A DNA stretch of 23,283 nucleotides from an uncultured Eubacterium sp. GTDB taxonomy: Bacteria > Bacillota > Clostridia > Oscillospirales > Acutalibacteraceae. Location: assembly GCA_900542875.1 (NCBI GenBank), contig UQPH01000022.1, forward strand, positions 1 through 23,283. Reading direction: 5' to 3'. A model generated the notes under the pieces. It was not told where the DNA came from and did no database searches. It worked only from the letters and a program-made list of their open reading frames with translations. Position 1 is the stretch's first letter; the number at the start of each line of letters is the position of its first letter. The position numbers and the translations under genes were made by a program. This document shows positions 8,069 through 15,062 of the stretch, in pieces.

Positions 8069-8677
8069 TTAGTATTCTCCGTTTTCTATTCGATTAAAAG
8101 CGCTTTTAATATCATAATAAGAAAAACCTTTTCTCATTAATGATGAAGTGACCTTTTTATATCCGTCCTCAGCTTTTAATTTATTTCTGTATTTTGTAAG
8201 TATCAAATCTACCAAGGTGTCTGTGTTGTCAATTTTGGCATCCTCTAAAGTATCAGAGATAATGTCGGGGGCGATTCCCCGTTTATACATCTCTTGCTTA
8301 ATAAAACTTTTTGACATTTTGCGACTTTCACTGAGGTACTTTACTAAGTTTCTTGCGTACTTCTCATCGTCAAGATAACCGTAGTCAATCATTTTCTCGA
8401 TTGCCCTGTCGGTGTTTTTTTCGTCAATTGTACGAAGAAGTTTTGTTCTCAGTTCCTTAACGGAATGGTCACGGCGTGAGAGAAGGTCATAGCATTTGTC
8501 AATGGCTTTTTTATAATTGATTTTATCCGTTAACTCCTGCCACTGCTCCTCTGTAATTTCCTGACCGTCCTTAAAGTAATTTTCTGCCCAAAAGTCTATA
8601 TCCGTTGTGATTCGGTACTCCTCATCAATCAGAAGATGAATCTTTTTTCCTCTGCCTTTAGTGTGAGAAATTTTCAT
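8069..8677 (-). CDS. recX: RecA regulator RecX
   Basis: A small helical protein that binds RecA filaments and modulates their activity. I use the ATG at 8677 (202 residues), which shares a base with the recA stop (TGATG). An in-frame TTG one codon upstream is less likely. The RecX repeats are seen in CYDLLSRRDHSVKELRTKL, in DYGYLDDEKYARNLVKYL, and in SKSFIKQEMYKRGIAPDII, and again near the C terminus (SLMRKGFSYYDIKSAF). That gives three or more tandem three-helix modules. The immediate coupling to recA supports the call strongly. Sequence similarity between RecX proteins is low in general, so context carries weight. Confidence 0.92.
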   Translation of the reverse strand: MKISHTKGRGKKIHLLIDEEYRITTDIDFWAENYFKDGQEITEEQWQELTDKINYKKAIDKCYDLLSRRDHSVKELRTKLLRTIDEKNTDRAIEKMIDYGYLDDEKYARNLVKYLSESRKMSKSFIKQEMYKRGIAPDIISDTLEDAKIDNTDTLVDLILTKYRNKLKAEDGYKKVTSSLMRKGFSYYDIKSAFNRIENGEY

Positions 8678-9795
8678 CAATCTTCATCATCAATGGCGAT
8701 GTCAAGCTTTGCTCTTGCGGCTGCTCTTGTTTGAGTTACGGGAGCCTTTTGAACGGCAGGTTGTGCTTTAACTTCCTCAGCCTCATCGTTGTTTTTATTT
8801 GCGAGCATTTCCTTAATCTGCTTTTCAAGAGTTGCCTGTATATCGGGATTGTTCTTAATTAAATCCTTAAGTTTATCCTTGCCCTGGAATCTTTCCTCGC
8901 CGTAGGTAAACCATGAGCCGCTCTTACTTACTATTCCGAGCATAACTGCCATATCGGCAATTTCGCCTACTTTGTCAATACCTGTTCCGTAAAGAATATC
9001 AAATTCGGCAGTTTTGAACGGAGGAGCAACTTTGTTTTTTACAATCTTTGCTCTTGTTCTGGAGCCGATAAATTCATTTCCCGGTGCTTTTAACTGTTCA
9101 ATCTTTCTTACATCAATACGCATTGAGGAATAGAACTTAAGTGCACGACCGCCTGTTGTAACCTCGGGATTGCCGTAAATAACGCCAACCTTCTCACGAA
9201 GTTGGTTAATAAAGATTATGATACAATTTGATTTATTAATAGCACCTGTGAGTTTACGAAGTGCCTGCGACATAAGTCTTGCGTGTAAACCAACATGAGA
9301 GTCACCCATATCACCCTCAATTTCGCTTCTGGGAACAAGAGCGGCAACAGAGTCCACTACAATTATATCAATAGCACCGCTTCTGACCAACTGTTCCGTA
9401 ATTTCGAGAGCCTGTTCGCCGTTGTCCGGTTGAGCAACCAAAAGCGAATCAACATCAACGCCAAGAGCCTTTGCATAAGTCGGGTCGAGGGCATGTTCCG
9501 CATCGATGAACGCAGCCTCGCCTCCCTGCTTTTGTGCCTCTGCAACGCAGTGAAGGGCAAGTGTTGTTTTACCCGAAGACTCGGGGCCGTAAATCTCAAT
9601 TATTCTGCCTCTCGGAAGTCCGCCGATTCCGGTCGCAAGATCCAGCGTCAACGAGCCGGTTGAAACGGCATCTACATTAAGAGCCGAATTTTCACCCAAA
9701 CGCATAATTGCGCCCTGTCCGTACTGCTTTTCAATCTGTTTAAGAGCAGACTCAAGAGCTGTTTTTTTATCGTTAATTTTTTTATCAACAGCCAT
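8677..9795 (-). CDS. recA: Recombinase RecA
   Basis: An ATP-dependent strand-exchange recombinase and SOS co-protease. It has 372 residues. Visible features are the N-terminal polymerisation helix (ALESALKQIEKQYGQGAIM), Walker A GPESSGKT at 70-77, Walker B IIVVDSVAAL, loop L1 with RSEIEGDMGDSHVG, loop L2 from NQLREKVGV to TTGGRAL, and a C-terminal tail that ends in acidic residues (IAIDDED), the usual autoinhibitory tail. AAGGAGAAAAGTT precedes the ATG. It is first gene of a recA-recX-rimO-pgsA run. Its own promoter lies at 9844-9872. No canonical Gram-positive LexA box (GAAC-N4-GTTC) was seen in its leader. Confidence 0.99.
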   Translation of the reverse strand: MAVDKKINDKKTALESALKQIEKQYGQGAIMRLGENSALNVDAVSTGSLTLDLATGIGGLPRGRIIEIYGPESSGKTTLALHCVAEAQKQGGEAAFIDAEHALDPTYAKALGVDVDSLLVAQPDNGEQALEITEQLVRSGAIDIIVVDSVAALVPRSEIEGDMGDSHVGLHARLMSQALRKLTGAINKSNCIIIFINQLREKVGVIYGNPEVTTGGRALKFYSSMRIDVRKIEQLKAPGNEFIGSRTRAKIVKNKVAPPFKTAEFDILYGTGIDKVGEIADMAVMLGIVSKSGSWFTYGEERFQGKDKLKDLIKNNPDIQATLEKQIKEMLANKNNDEAEEVKAQPAVQKAPVTQTRAAARAKLDIAIDDED

Positions 9796-9843
9796 AACTT
9801 TTCTCCTTAATTTTTTGTGTTTACTTATATATATTACTGAAAT

Positions 9844-9872
9844 ATTATACTAAATACTGTATGATAAATCAA
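9844..9872 (-). promoter_or_regulatory. Proximal recA promoter
   Basis: Minus strand: TTGATT (9872-9867), 17 nt, TATAAT (9849-9844). This gives a start near 9837 and a leader of about 40 nt. An imperfect palindrome with ATAC and GTAT ends (9847-9862) spans the spacer and could be an operator, but this is weak. Confidence 0.75.
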
Positions 9873-9885
9873 GAAAAAGTCGTAA

Positions 9886-9914
9886 ATTATACCATAAATC
9901 AGACTGTTTTGCCC
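9886..9914 (-). promoter_or_regulatory. Possible distal extended -10 recA promoter
   Basis: Minus strand TGGTATAAT, with TATAAT at 9891-9886 and the extended TG at 9894-9893. The -35 region (around 9914-9909) is poor. A second, weaker recA start is plausible but unproven. Confidence 0.4.
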
Positions 9915-9941
9915 CTCTTTTGAAAAAACTGAAAAAAATGC

Positions 9942-9970
9942 TTGCATTTTGTGTTACTTTCTGTTATTAT
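9942..9970 (+). promoter_or_regulatory. rpmB promoter
   Basis: TTGCAT (9942-9947), 17 nt, TATTAT (9965-9970). The predicted start is near 9977, giving a leader of about 30 nt with a strong AAGGAGGTG at 9990-9998. It is divergent from the recA promoters. Confidence 0.8.
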
Positions 9971-10005
9971 ATTTGCGTTGTAAATAATTAAGGAGGTGTT
10001 CGCAA

Positions 10006-10191
10006 ATGGCTAAATGTGAATACTGTGGTAAGGAAATGTCCTTCGGTATTAAGGTATCACACTCACACAGAAGATCAAACAGAACTTGGAAACCTAACAT
10101 CAAAAGAGTTAAGGCTGTAGTAAATGGCTCTCCTAAGAGAGTATATGTTTGCACAAGATGCCTTCGTTCAGGTAAGGTTGAAAGAGCGTAA
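10006..10191 (+). CDS. rpmB: 50S ribosomal protein bL28
   Basis: A 61-residue structural protein of the large ribosomal subunit. It opens MAKCEYCGKEMSFG and has the basic NRTWKPNIKR segment typical of L28. Cys4, Cys7, Cys49 and Cys52 (CEYC and CTRC) form a zinc-ribbon set, the 'C+' form of L28 known in many bacteria. The ribosome site AAGGAGGTG is near-perfect, 7 nt before the ATG. It is monocistronic: its own promoter lies upstream and a terminator follows 14 nt after the stop. Confidence 0.97.
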   Translation: MAKCEYCGKEMSFGIKVSHSHRRSNRTWKPNIKRVKAVVNGSPKRVYVCTRCLRSGKVERA

Positions 10192-10205
10192 TTATGAAAG
10201 TAAAG

Positions 10206-10237
10206 CCGTCATTTATTGACGGTTTATTTTTTATTTT
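10206..10237 (+). terminator. rpmB terminator
   Basis: The stem CCGTCA (10206-10211)/TGACGG (10217-10222) closes a TTTAT loop, followed by TTTATTTTTTATTTT. The end of this T tract overlaps the first half-site of the candidate Pho box at 10235. Confidence 0.85.
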
Positions 10238-10277
10238 ACACAGATTTAACACAAACTGAATATTTGTCAAATTATAT
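10235..10277 (+). promoter_or_regulatory. Candidate Pho box and promoter of the phosphate trio
   Basis: TTTACA (10235-10240), 5 nt, TTAACA (10246-10251), 5 nt, TGAATA (10257-10262, weak) repeat with an 11-base period. This matches the Gram-positive PhoP pattern of TTAACA-like direct repeats about 5 nt apart. A -10-like TTATAT follows at 10272-10277 without a good -35, as expected for an activator-dependent promoter. Another TTAACA sits at 10288-10293 near the ribosome site. Confidence 0.6.
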
Positions 10278-10308
10278 GGTCGTATATTTAACACGAGGTG
10301 AATAATAT

Positions 10309-12057
10309 ATGACTATTTTTAATTTATTGACATTTATAGGCGGTCTTGCAATGTTCCTGTTCGGAATGAGTTATATGGGAACGAGTCTTGAAAAGATCGG
10401 CGGCGGAAAATTCGAAAGCGTTCTGGAAAAAATGACGAATAACAGATTAAAAGGCGTTTTGCTCGGTGCGGGAATTACCGCAATAATTCAGTCTTCCAGT
10501 GCCGTTACGGTTATGGCTGTCGGTTTCGTTAATTCGGGAATTATGGGATTGCACCAGGTAATCGGAATTATAATGGGTGCTAATATCGGCACAACGATTA
10601 CAGCTTGGATTTTATCACTTACAAACATCAGTTCAACAAACATTATACTAAGTATGTTTAAGCCAACATCATTTACACCGATTCTTGCGGTTATCGGAGT
10701 TATAATGTTTATGGCGAGTAAAAAGGATAAAGTAAAAGATATAGGCTCAATACTCCTTGGCTTTTCGGTTTTGATTTTCGGTATGACAACTATGACAACC
10801 GCCGTAGAGCCACTCAAAGAAGTAAAGGCTTTTACAGATTTACTTACTATGTTTTCAAATCCTTTGCTCGGCGTATTATTCGGTGCTGTGCTTACTGCGA
10901 TTATTCAGTCTTCGTCTGCATCGGTAGGTATACTCCAAGCACTTGCGATTACCGGAAGCATAAGCGTATCAACCGCATTTCCGATTATTTTGGGACAAAA
11001 TATCGGAACCTGCATTACCGCTATTCTCTCATCTATCGGTGCAAACAAGAATGCAAAGAGAACGGCAGTCGTTCACCTATTATTTAACGTAATCGGCGTC
11101 GGCTTGGCTATGACACTGTTTTATAGTGCGAATGCAATATTCAAATTTTCTTTCTACAACGATACGGCAAATGCTGCAAACATAGCTGTTATGCATACTT
11201 TATTTAATGTGTTTGCAACCGTTGTTCTCTTCCCTTTTGCCACACAGATAGAAAAACTGGCTTGCTTAATTGTGCCGGATTCAAAAAAAGAAAAAGAGAA
11301 TGGTCTTGTTGATGAAAAATTTCTTATGACTCCGTCTTATGCACTCGATAAGGTAAAGGAAAAATGCGACAAAATGGGTATGCTTGCCCAGACAAATGTA
11401 GAACTTTGCCTTGACATACTGAAAAAATATTCGCATAATAAAGATGAGATAATAAGTAAAAATGAAAAGAAACTCGATAAGTACGAAGACGAACTCGAAA
11501 CCTATCTTGTAAAAATAAATTCAATGGATATGAGTAATTATGATTCAATCAGACTTTCAAAACTCAGCCACTCAATCAGTAATTTTGAACGTATCGGTGA
11601 TTACGGTGCAAATATTCTTAAGATAAAAAGAAGAATGCACGATAAGGATATTCACTTTACAAGAGACGCAAATGACGAACTTAATGTTATGGGCAGAGCA
11701 GTAAAGGAAATCGTTGAAAAATCAATCAACGCTTTCATAACGGACGATATAGATGCGGCACGGGAAATCGAACCGCTCGAGCAAGTAATAGATAACCTGA
11801 AAAACGAACTTAGAGCAAAGCATGCAAAGAGACTTCAAAACAATGAATGCACAATAGAAAACGGAATGATATTTTTTGATATAATCAATTCATACGAAAG
11901 AATCGCTGACCATTGCTCAAATTTGGCGGTATGTATAATTGAACTTTCTAAAGGCAGCTATCAAACACACGCATATCTCAAGAGCGTTAAGAGCAGTAAT
12001 AATAAATCATTTATGGAACTGTTTGAGGAATATTTGCATAAATATAAGGTGAATTAA
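10309..12057 (+). CDS. Na/Pi cotransporter family protein with C-terminal PhoU domain
   Basis: Predicted sodium-coupled phosphate transporter of the NptA/YjbB (PNaS) group, in the membrane. It has 582 residues. The membrane half (about 1-315) contains the paired inverted repeats of the family: QSSSAVTVMA at 61-70 with ANIGTT at 91-96, and QSSSASVGIL at 200-209 with GQNIGTCITA further on. The QSSS motifs are the family substrate/sodium-site hallmark. The cytoplasmic half (about 340-560) is charged and helical, with two PhoU-like three-helix units (KLSHSISNFERIGDYGANI and INSYERIADHCSNLA). GAGGTG precedes the ATG. One base separates its stop from the response-regulator ATG, so the transporter and its likely regulators are coupled. 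It could transport phosphate in either direction: NptA-like import is favoured by context, while E. coli YjbB is reported as an exporter. Confidence 0.88.
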   Translation: MTIFNLLTFIGGLAMFLFGMSYMGTSLEKIGGGKFESVLEKMTNNRLKGVLLGAGITAIIQSSSAVTVMAVGFVNSGIMGLHQVIGIIMGANIGTTITAWILSLTNISSTNIILSMFKPTSFTPILAVIGVIMFMASKKDKVKDIGSILLGFSVLIFGMTTMTTAVEPLKEVKAFTDLLTMFSNPLLGVLFGAVLTAIIQSSSASVGILQALAITGSISVSTAFPIILGQNIGTCITAILSSIGANKNAKRTAVVHLLFNVIGVGLAMTLFYSANAIFKFSFYNDTANAANIAVMHTLFNVFATVVLFPFATQIEKLACLIVPDSKKEKENGLVDEKFLMTPSYALDKVKEKCDKMGMLAQTNVELCLDILKKYSHNKDEIISKNEKKLDKYEDELETYLVKINSMDMSNYDSIRLSKLSHSISNFERIGDYGANILKIKRRMHDKDIHFTRDANDELNVMGRAVKEIVEKSINAFITDDIDAAREIEPLEQVIDNLKNELRAKHAKRLQNNECTIENGMIFFDIINSYERIADHCSNLAVCIIELSKGSYQTHAYLKSVKSSNNKSFMELFEEYLHKYKVN

Positions 12058-12058
12058 A

Positions 12059-12736
12059 ATGAATAAATTGATTTATATAGTTGAAGATGACACGGCAATT
12101 AAAGAACTCGAAAGTTATGCCCTGATTAATTCCGAGTTTTCGGTGGAGGGTTTCGAGAGAGGAAAAGAACTTTTTGACGCTTTGACTATGAAAATCCCTG
12201 CACTGATTCTGCTTGACATAATGCTCCCCGATGAGGACGGCATACATATACTTAAAAAGATAAGAAGCACAATGGCATACAGGGATATACCCATTATTAT
12301 GGTAACGGCTAAAACCACGGAAATAGATGCCGTAAAGGGTCTTGATATGGGGGCTGATGATTATATAACAAAGCCGTTCGGTGTTATGGAACTTGTCAGC
12401 AGAGTTAAAGCTGTACTCAGAAGAACTCAGAAGGTGGAGCATCAGCAAATTTTAATTTACAAAAATATTGTAATTGACGAAGCACAGCATAAGGTTTTTG
12501 TTGACGACGAGGAAATTGAACTCACATATAAGGAATACGAGGTGCTCAAATTACTCATTATCAATAAAGGCATTGTCCTTACCCGTGATAAAATTATGGA
12601 AAGTATTTGGGGCTATGATTTTGAGCAAGGAAACAGAACCGTAGATGTTCATATCCAATCCCTGAGAAAAAAAGTAAAAAGTGCAGGTGTCCATATTAAA
12701 ACGATAAGAAATGTCGGATATAAGGTGGGTGACTGA
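12059..12736 (+). CDS. OmpR/PhoB-family response regulator (probably phosphate-responsive)
   Basis: A two-component DNA-binding regulator of 225 residues. The receiver domain (1-120) has the acidic pocket Glu9-Asp10, phospho-acceptor Asp53 in LLDIMLPDEDG, Thr83 and Lys105 in DDYITKPFG. A linker precedes a winged-helix output domain (about 130-225) with LTYKEYEVLKLLI, and with NRTVDVHIQSLRKKV as recognition region. Placement between an Na/Pi transporter-PhoU gene and a PhoR-like kinase, below a TTAACA-type direct repeat, argues for a PhoP/PhoB role. VicR-like or other OmpR paralogues look very similar, so the symbol is left blank. AAGGTGA lies upstream. The stop is one base before the kinase ATG. 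Confidence 0.9.
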   Translation: MNKLIYIVEDDTAIKELESYALINSEFSVEGFERGKELFDALTMKIPALILLDIMLPDEDGIHILKKIRSTMAYRDIPIIMVTAKTTEIDAVKGLDMGADDYITKPFGVMELVSRVKAVLRRTQKVEHQQILIYKNIVIDEAQHKVFVDDEEIELTYKEYEVLKLLIINKGIVLTRDKIMESIWGYDFEQGNRTVDVHIQSLRKKVKSAGVHIKTIRNVGYKVGD

Positions 12737-12737
12737 T

Positions 12738-14060
12738 ATGATTAACAAAACATTTTCTAAAATTTTAACTCTCGGTTTGAGCATTGTGATTATAACAAGC
12801 GTGCTTACCACGTTTGTGTTCTATAAAAATTATGAGCAGCAGGAAAAAAAGAATTTACAGTCAACAGCGCAGATAGTAGCCTCAGAAATGGATAGTAATG
12901 ATGACTATTCCTATATTTCAAGCCTTAATGAAAAAAACATAAGAATAACTCTGATTGACCACAATGGCAAAGTTCTCTCGGACAGTCTGGAGGACGCCGA
13001 AAAGATGGAATCTCACGCCGACAGACCGGAGTTCAAAGAGGCTCTTGAAACCGGAGAAGGTTCTGTAATAAGAAAGTCCTCCACCGTAGATAAAACCACA
13101 TTTTATTATGCTGTTATGTTAGGTAACGGAAATGTTATGAGAATCGCCTCTTCAAGCGACAGCGTATATTATGCATTCTACAAAGCATTGATTTTTATTG
13201 CCATAATTATGCTTGCGGTTATGCTGATTTCGCTAGCGATGAGTTTCGTTATAACAAAAAGTATAGTTAAACCTGTTGTTGAACTCGGTCAAAATCTTGA
13301 TAATATAGATAACTTTAAGACATATGATGAGCTTCAGCCGTTTGTTGATTCGATAAAAAAGCAAAACGAAAGAAAGAAACAACTCGATAAGCAAAAGAAA
13401 GAATTTACGGCAAACATCTCACACGAACTTAAAACTCCCCTCACCTCTATCGCAGGCTATGCCGAACTGATAGAAAATGGAATTGCTAAGCCCGAGGATG
13501 TAAAGCCGTTTGCAGGAACAATAAGAAAGCAAGCACTCCGCCTCGTATCGCTCACGGAGGATATTATTCAACTCTCACAACTTGACGAAATGAAAGATGA
13601 CGAGGACGCCTTTGAAAGTGTCGAATTATCTGATATTGCAGAAAGATGTGTTCAAGCTCTTGAAATGAACGCAAGGTCTAAAAATGTAAAACTTATTCAA
13701 AAATGCGCCCCTTGCAGAGTTTACGGCAATCCGTCGCTTTTGGAAGAAATGGTTTACAACCTTATAGACAACGCAATAAGATATAATAAAGAAAACGGCG
13801 AAGTGACCGTATCAACTGCTACAAGCGAAAATAAGGCGTTTTTAACAGTAGAAGATACCGGTATCGGAATACCTAAAAAATACCAATCCAGGATATTTGA
13901 ACGCTTTTTCAGAGTTGATAAATCCAGAAGCAAGGAAACCGGAGGCACAGGACTCGGTCTTGCGATAGTAAAACACATAGTCCAAACACATAACGCAACA
14001 ATTAATCTTTACAGCGTAGAAGATGTCGGAACAACAATTCAAATTGAATTTCAAAAATAA
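12738..14060 (+). CDS. PhoR-type sensor histidine kinase
   Basis: A membrane sensor kinase. I place the start at the ATG at 12738 (440 residues), 8 nt after AAGGTGGG. An in-frame ATG 9 codons earlier would overlap the regulator gene and lacks such a site. Architecture: membrane span about 7-28, extracytoplasmic sensor about 30-145, second span about 149-173, a short HAMP-like linker, a coiled segment, and HisKA with phospho-acceptor His229 in NISHELKTPLTS. HATPase follows, with the N box NLIDNAIRYN (Asn345), the G1 box EDTGIGIP, the F box FERFFRVD, and the G2 box GGTGLGLAI. It is last gene of the trio and is followed by a terminator. A PhoR or WalK-like assignment is not separable on sequence alone; the transporter neighbour favours PhoR. 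Confidence 0.9.
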   Translation: MINKTFSKILTLGLSIVIITSVLTTFVFYKNYEQQEKKNLQSTAQIVASEMDSNDDYSYISSLNEKNIRITLIDHNGKVLSDSLEDAEKMESHADRPEFKEALETGEGSVIRKSSTVDKTTFYYAVMLGNGNVMRIASSSDSVYYAFYKALIFIAIIMLAVMLISLAMSFVITKSIVKPVVELGQNLDNIDNFKTYDELQPFVDSIKKQNERKKQLDKQKKEFTANISHELKTPLTSIAGYAELIENGIAKPEDVKPFAGTIRKQALRLVSLTEDIIQLSQLDEMKDDEDAFESVELSDIAERCVQALEMNARSKNVKLIQKCAPCRVYGNPSLLEEMVYNLIDNAIRYNKENGEVTVSTATSENKAFLTVEDTGIGIPKKYQSRIFERFFRVDKSRSKETGGTGLGLAIVKHIVQTHNATINLYSVEDVGTTIQIEFQK

Positions 14061-14069
14061 CAAAAATAT

Positions 14070-14107
14070 AAAAGCGGCAGATTTTTCAATAATAATCTGC
14101 CGCTTTT
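14070..14107. terminator. Bidirectional terminator between kinase and glycosyltransferase genes
   Basis: The 14-bp stem AAAAGCGGCAGATT (14070-14083)/AATCTGCCGCTTTT (14094-14107) with a 10-nt loop sits between convergent genes. T-rich flanks lie on both strands (CTTTTAATTATG and CTTTTATATTTTTG). Confidence 0.9.
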
Positions 14108-14120
14108 AATTATGCAATTT

Positions 14121-15062
14121 TTATTTTTTTAAGAGTTGTTGCATTTTGAAATAAACATTATTAAGGTTCATTTCAAAATCTTGCTTCTCTTTTTGTCTGA
14201 GAGATTGAAGAATTGTACCCGAGAAGAAAGTCTGAATTGCAACCACAGAAAGAAATCCGCAGCTTAAAAGTGTCGGAATCTTAGGAACCAGTCCTGTTTT
14301 TGAATATGTTACCAAAATCGGAATAAAGAATGCAAGTGCGATTATAAGAAGCAAAAGCGAAATAATGCCGAAAAACTGGAACGGCTTATATGACTTAAAG
14401 AGTCTTGCGATTGTTTTGAGCACCTTGATTCCGTCTGAAACAGTGTTGAGTTTTGACTCACTTCCCTGCGGTCTGTCTCTGTACTGAATGACAACATTAC
14501 CTACTGACATATTCTTGTCAACTGCGTGTATCGTCATTTCGGTCTCGATTTCAAAACCTTTTGAAAGAACAGGAAATGTTTTTACAAACTGATAGGAAAA
14601 TGCACGGTATCCCGTCATAATATCCTTAATCTCACTCTTGAAGAGGAAGTTAATGCTTTTTCTTACAATGTCGTTACCGAAGTTGTGAAACGGTCTCTTG
14701 TTTTCCTCAAAATATGTTGAGGAAAGTCTGTCGCCTACAACCATATCACAGCCCTTATTAAGAACCATATCCACCATTTCCGGTGCTGATTCAGCCGGAT
14801 AGGTATCGTCGCCGTCTGTCATAATATAACACTCGGCGTCTATTTCTCTGAACATTCTTCTGATAACATTACCCTTACCCTGCTTATATTCATGTCTTAC
14901 GACAGCCCCTGCCTCTTTTGCAATCTTTGCGGTATCGTCGCTTGAATTATTATCATAAACATAAATAACAGCCTCGGGCAGAGTGGTCTTAAAGTCCTCT
15001 ACTACCTTTTTGATGGTAACAGCCTCATTATAGCACGGGATTAAAACAGCTATTTTATCCAT
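14121..15062 (-). CDS. GT2 glycosyltransferase, DPM1/polyprenyl-phosphate type, with C-terminal membrane spans
   Basis: Predicted to move a sugar from a nucleotide donor to polyprenyl phosphate at the inner face of the membrane. It has 313 residues. The GT-A domain opens with IAVLIPCYNEAVTIKKVV. YVYDNNSSDDT is the nucleotide-binding part, and Asp83-Gly-Asp85-Asp86 (TDGDDT) is the metal-binding DxD. DIMTGYRAFSYQF and a FEIETEM signature support the DPM1-like subgroup. Two hydrophobic spans at about 234-257 and 264-287 anchor the C terminus, as in GtrB/ArnC-like enzymes. Its ATG overlaps the upstream GtrA-fusion stop by one base (TAATG), so the two are co-translated. The sugar cannot be read from the sequence. 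Confidence 0.88.
   Translation of the reverse strand: MDKIAVLIPCYNEAVTIKKVVEDFKTTLPEAVIYVYDNNSSDDTAKIAKEAGAVVRHEYKQGKGNVIRRMFREIDAECYIMTDGDDTYPAESAPEMVDMVLNKGCDMVVGDRLSSTYFEENKRPFHNFGNDIVRKSINFLFKSEIKDIMTGYRAFSYQFVKTFPVLSKGFEIETEMTIHAVDKNMSVGNVVIQYRDRPQGSESKLNTVSDGIKVLKTIARLFKSYKPFQFFGIISLLLLIIALAFFIPILVTYSKTGLVPKIPTLLSCGFLSVVAIQTFFSGTILQSLRQKEKQDFEMNLNNVYFKMQQLLKK

Noticed and set aside
9847..9868. E. coli-like LexA half-site TACTGTAT in the recA leader
   Set aside because: Only one half fits the CTGT-N8-ACAG box, and Gram-positive LexA normally uses a GAAC-N4-GTTC type site. Treated as chance.
12011..12448. 145-residue minus-strand reading frame opposite the response regulator
   Set aside because: Antisense shadow of a certain two-component gene, with no ribosome site.
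12711..12737. N-terminal extension of the histidine kinase from an earlier ATG
   Set aside because: Would overlap the response-regulator gene by 26 nt and lacks a ribosome site, while the ATG at 12738 has AAGGTGGG at the right spacing.
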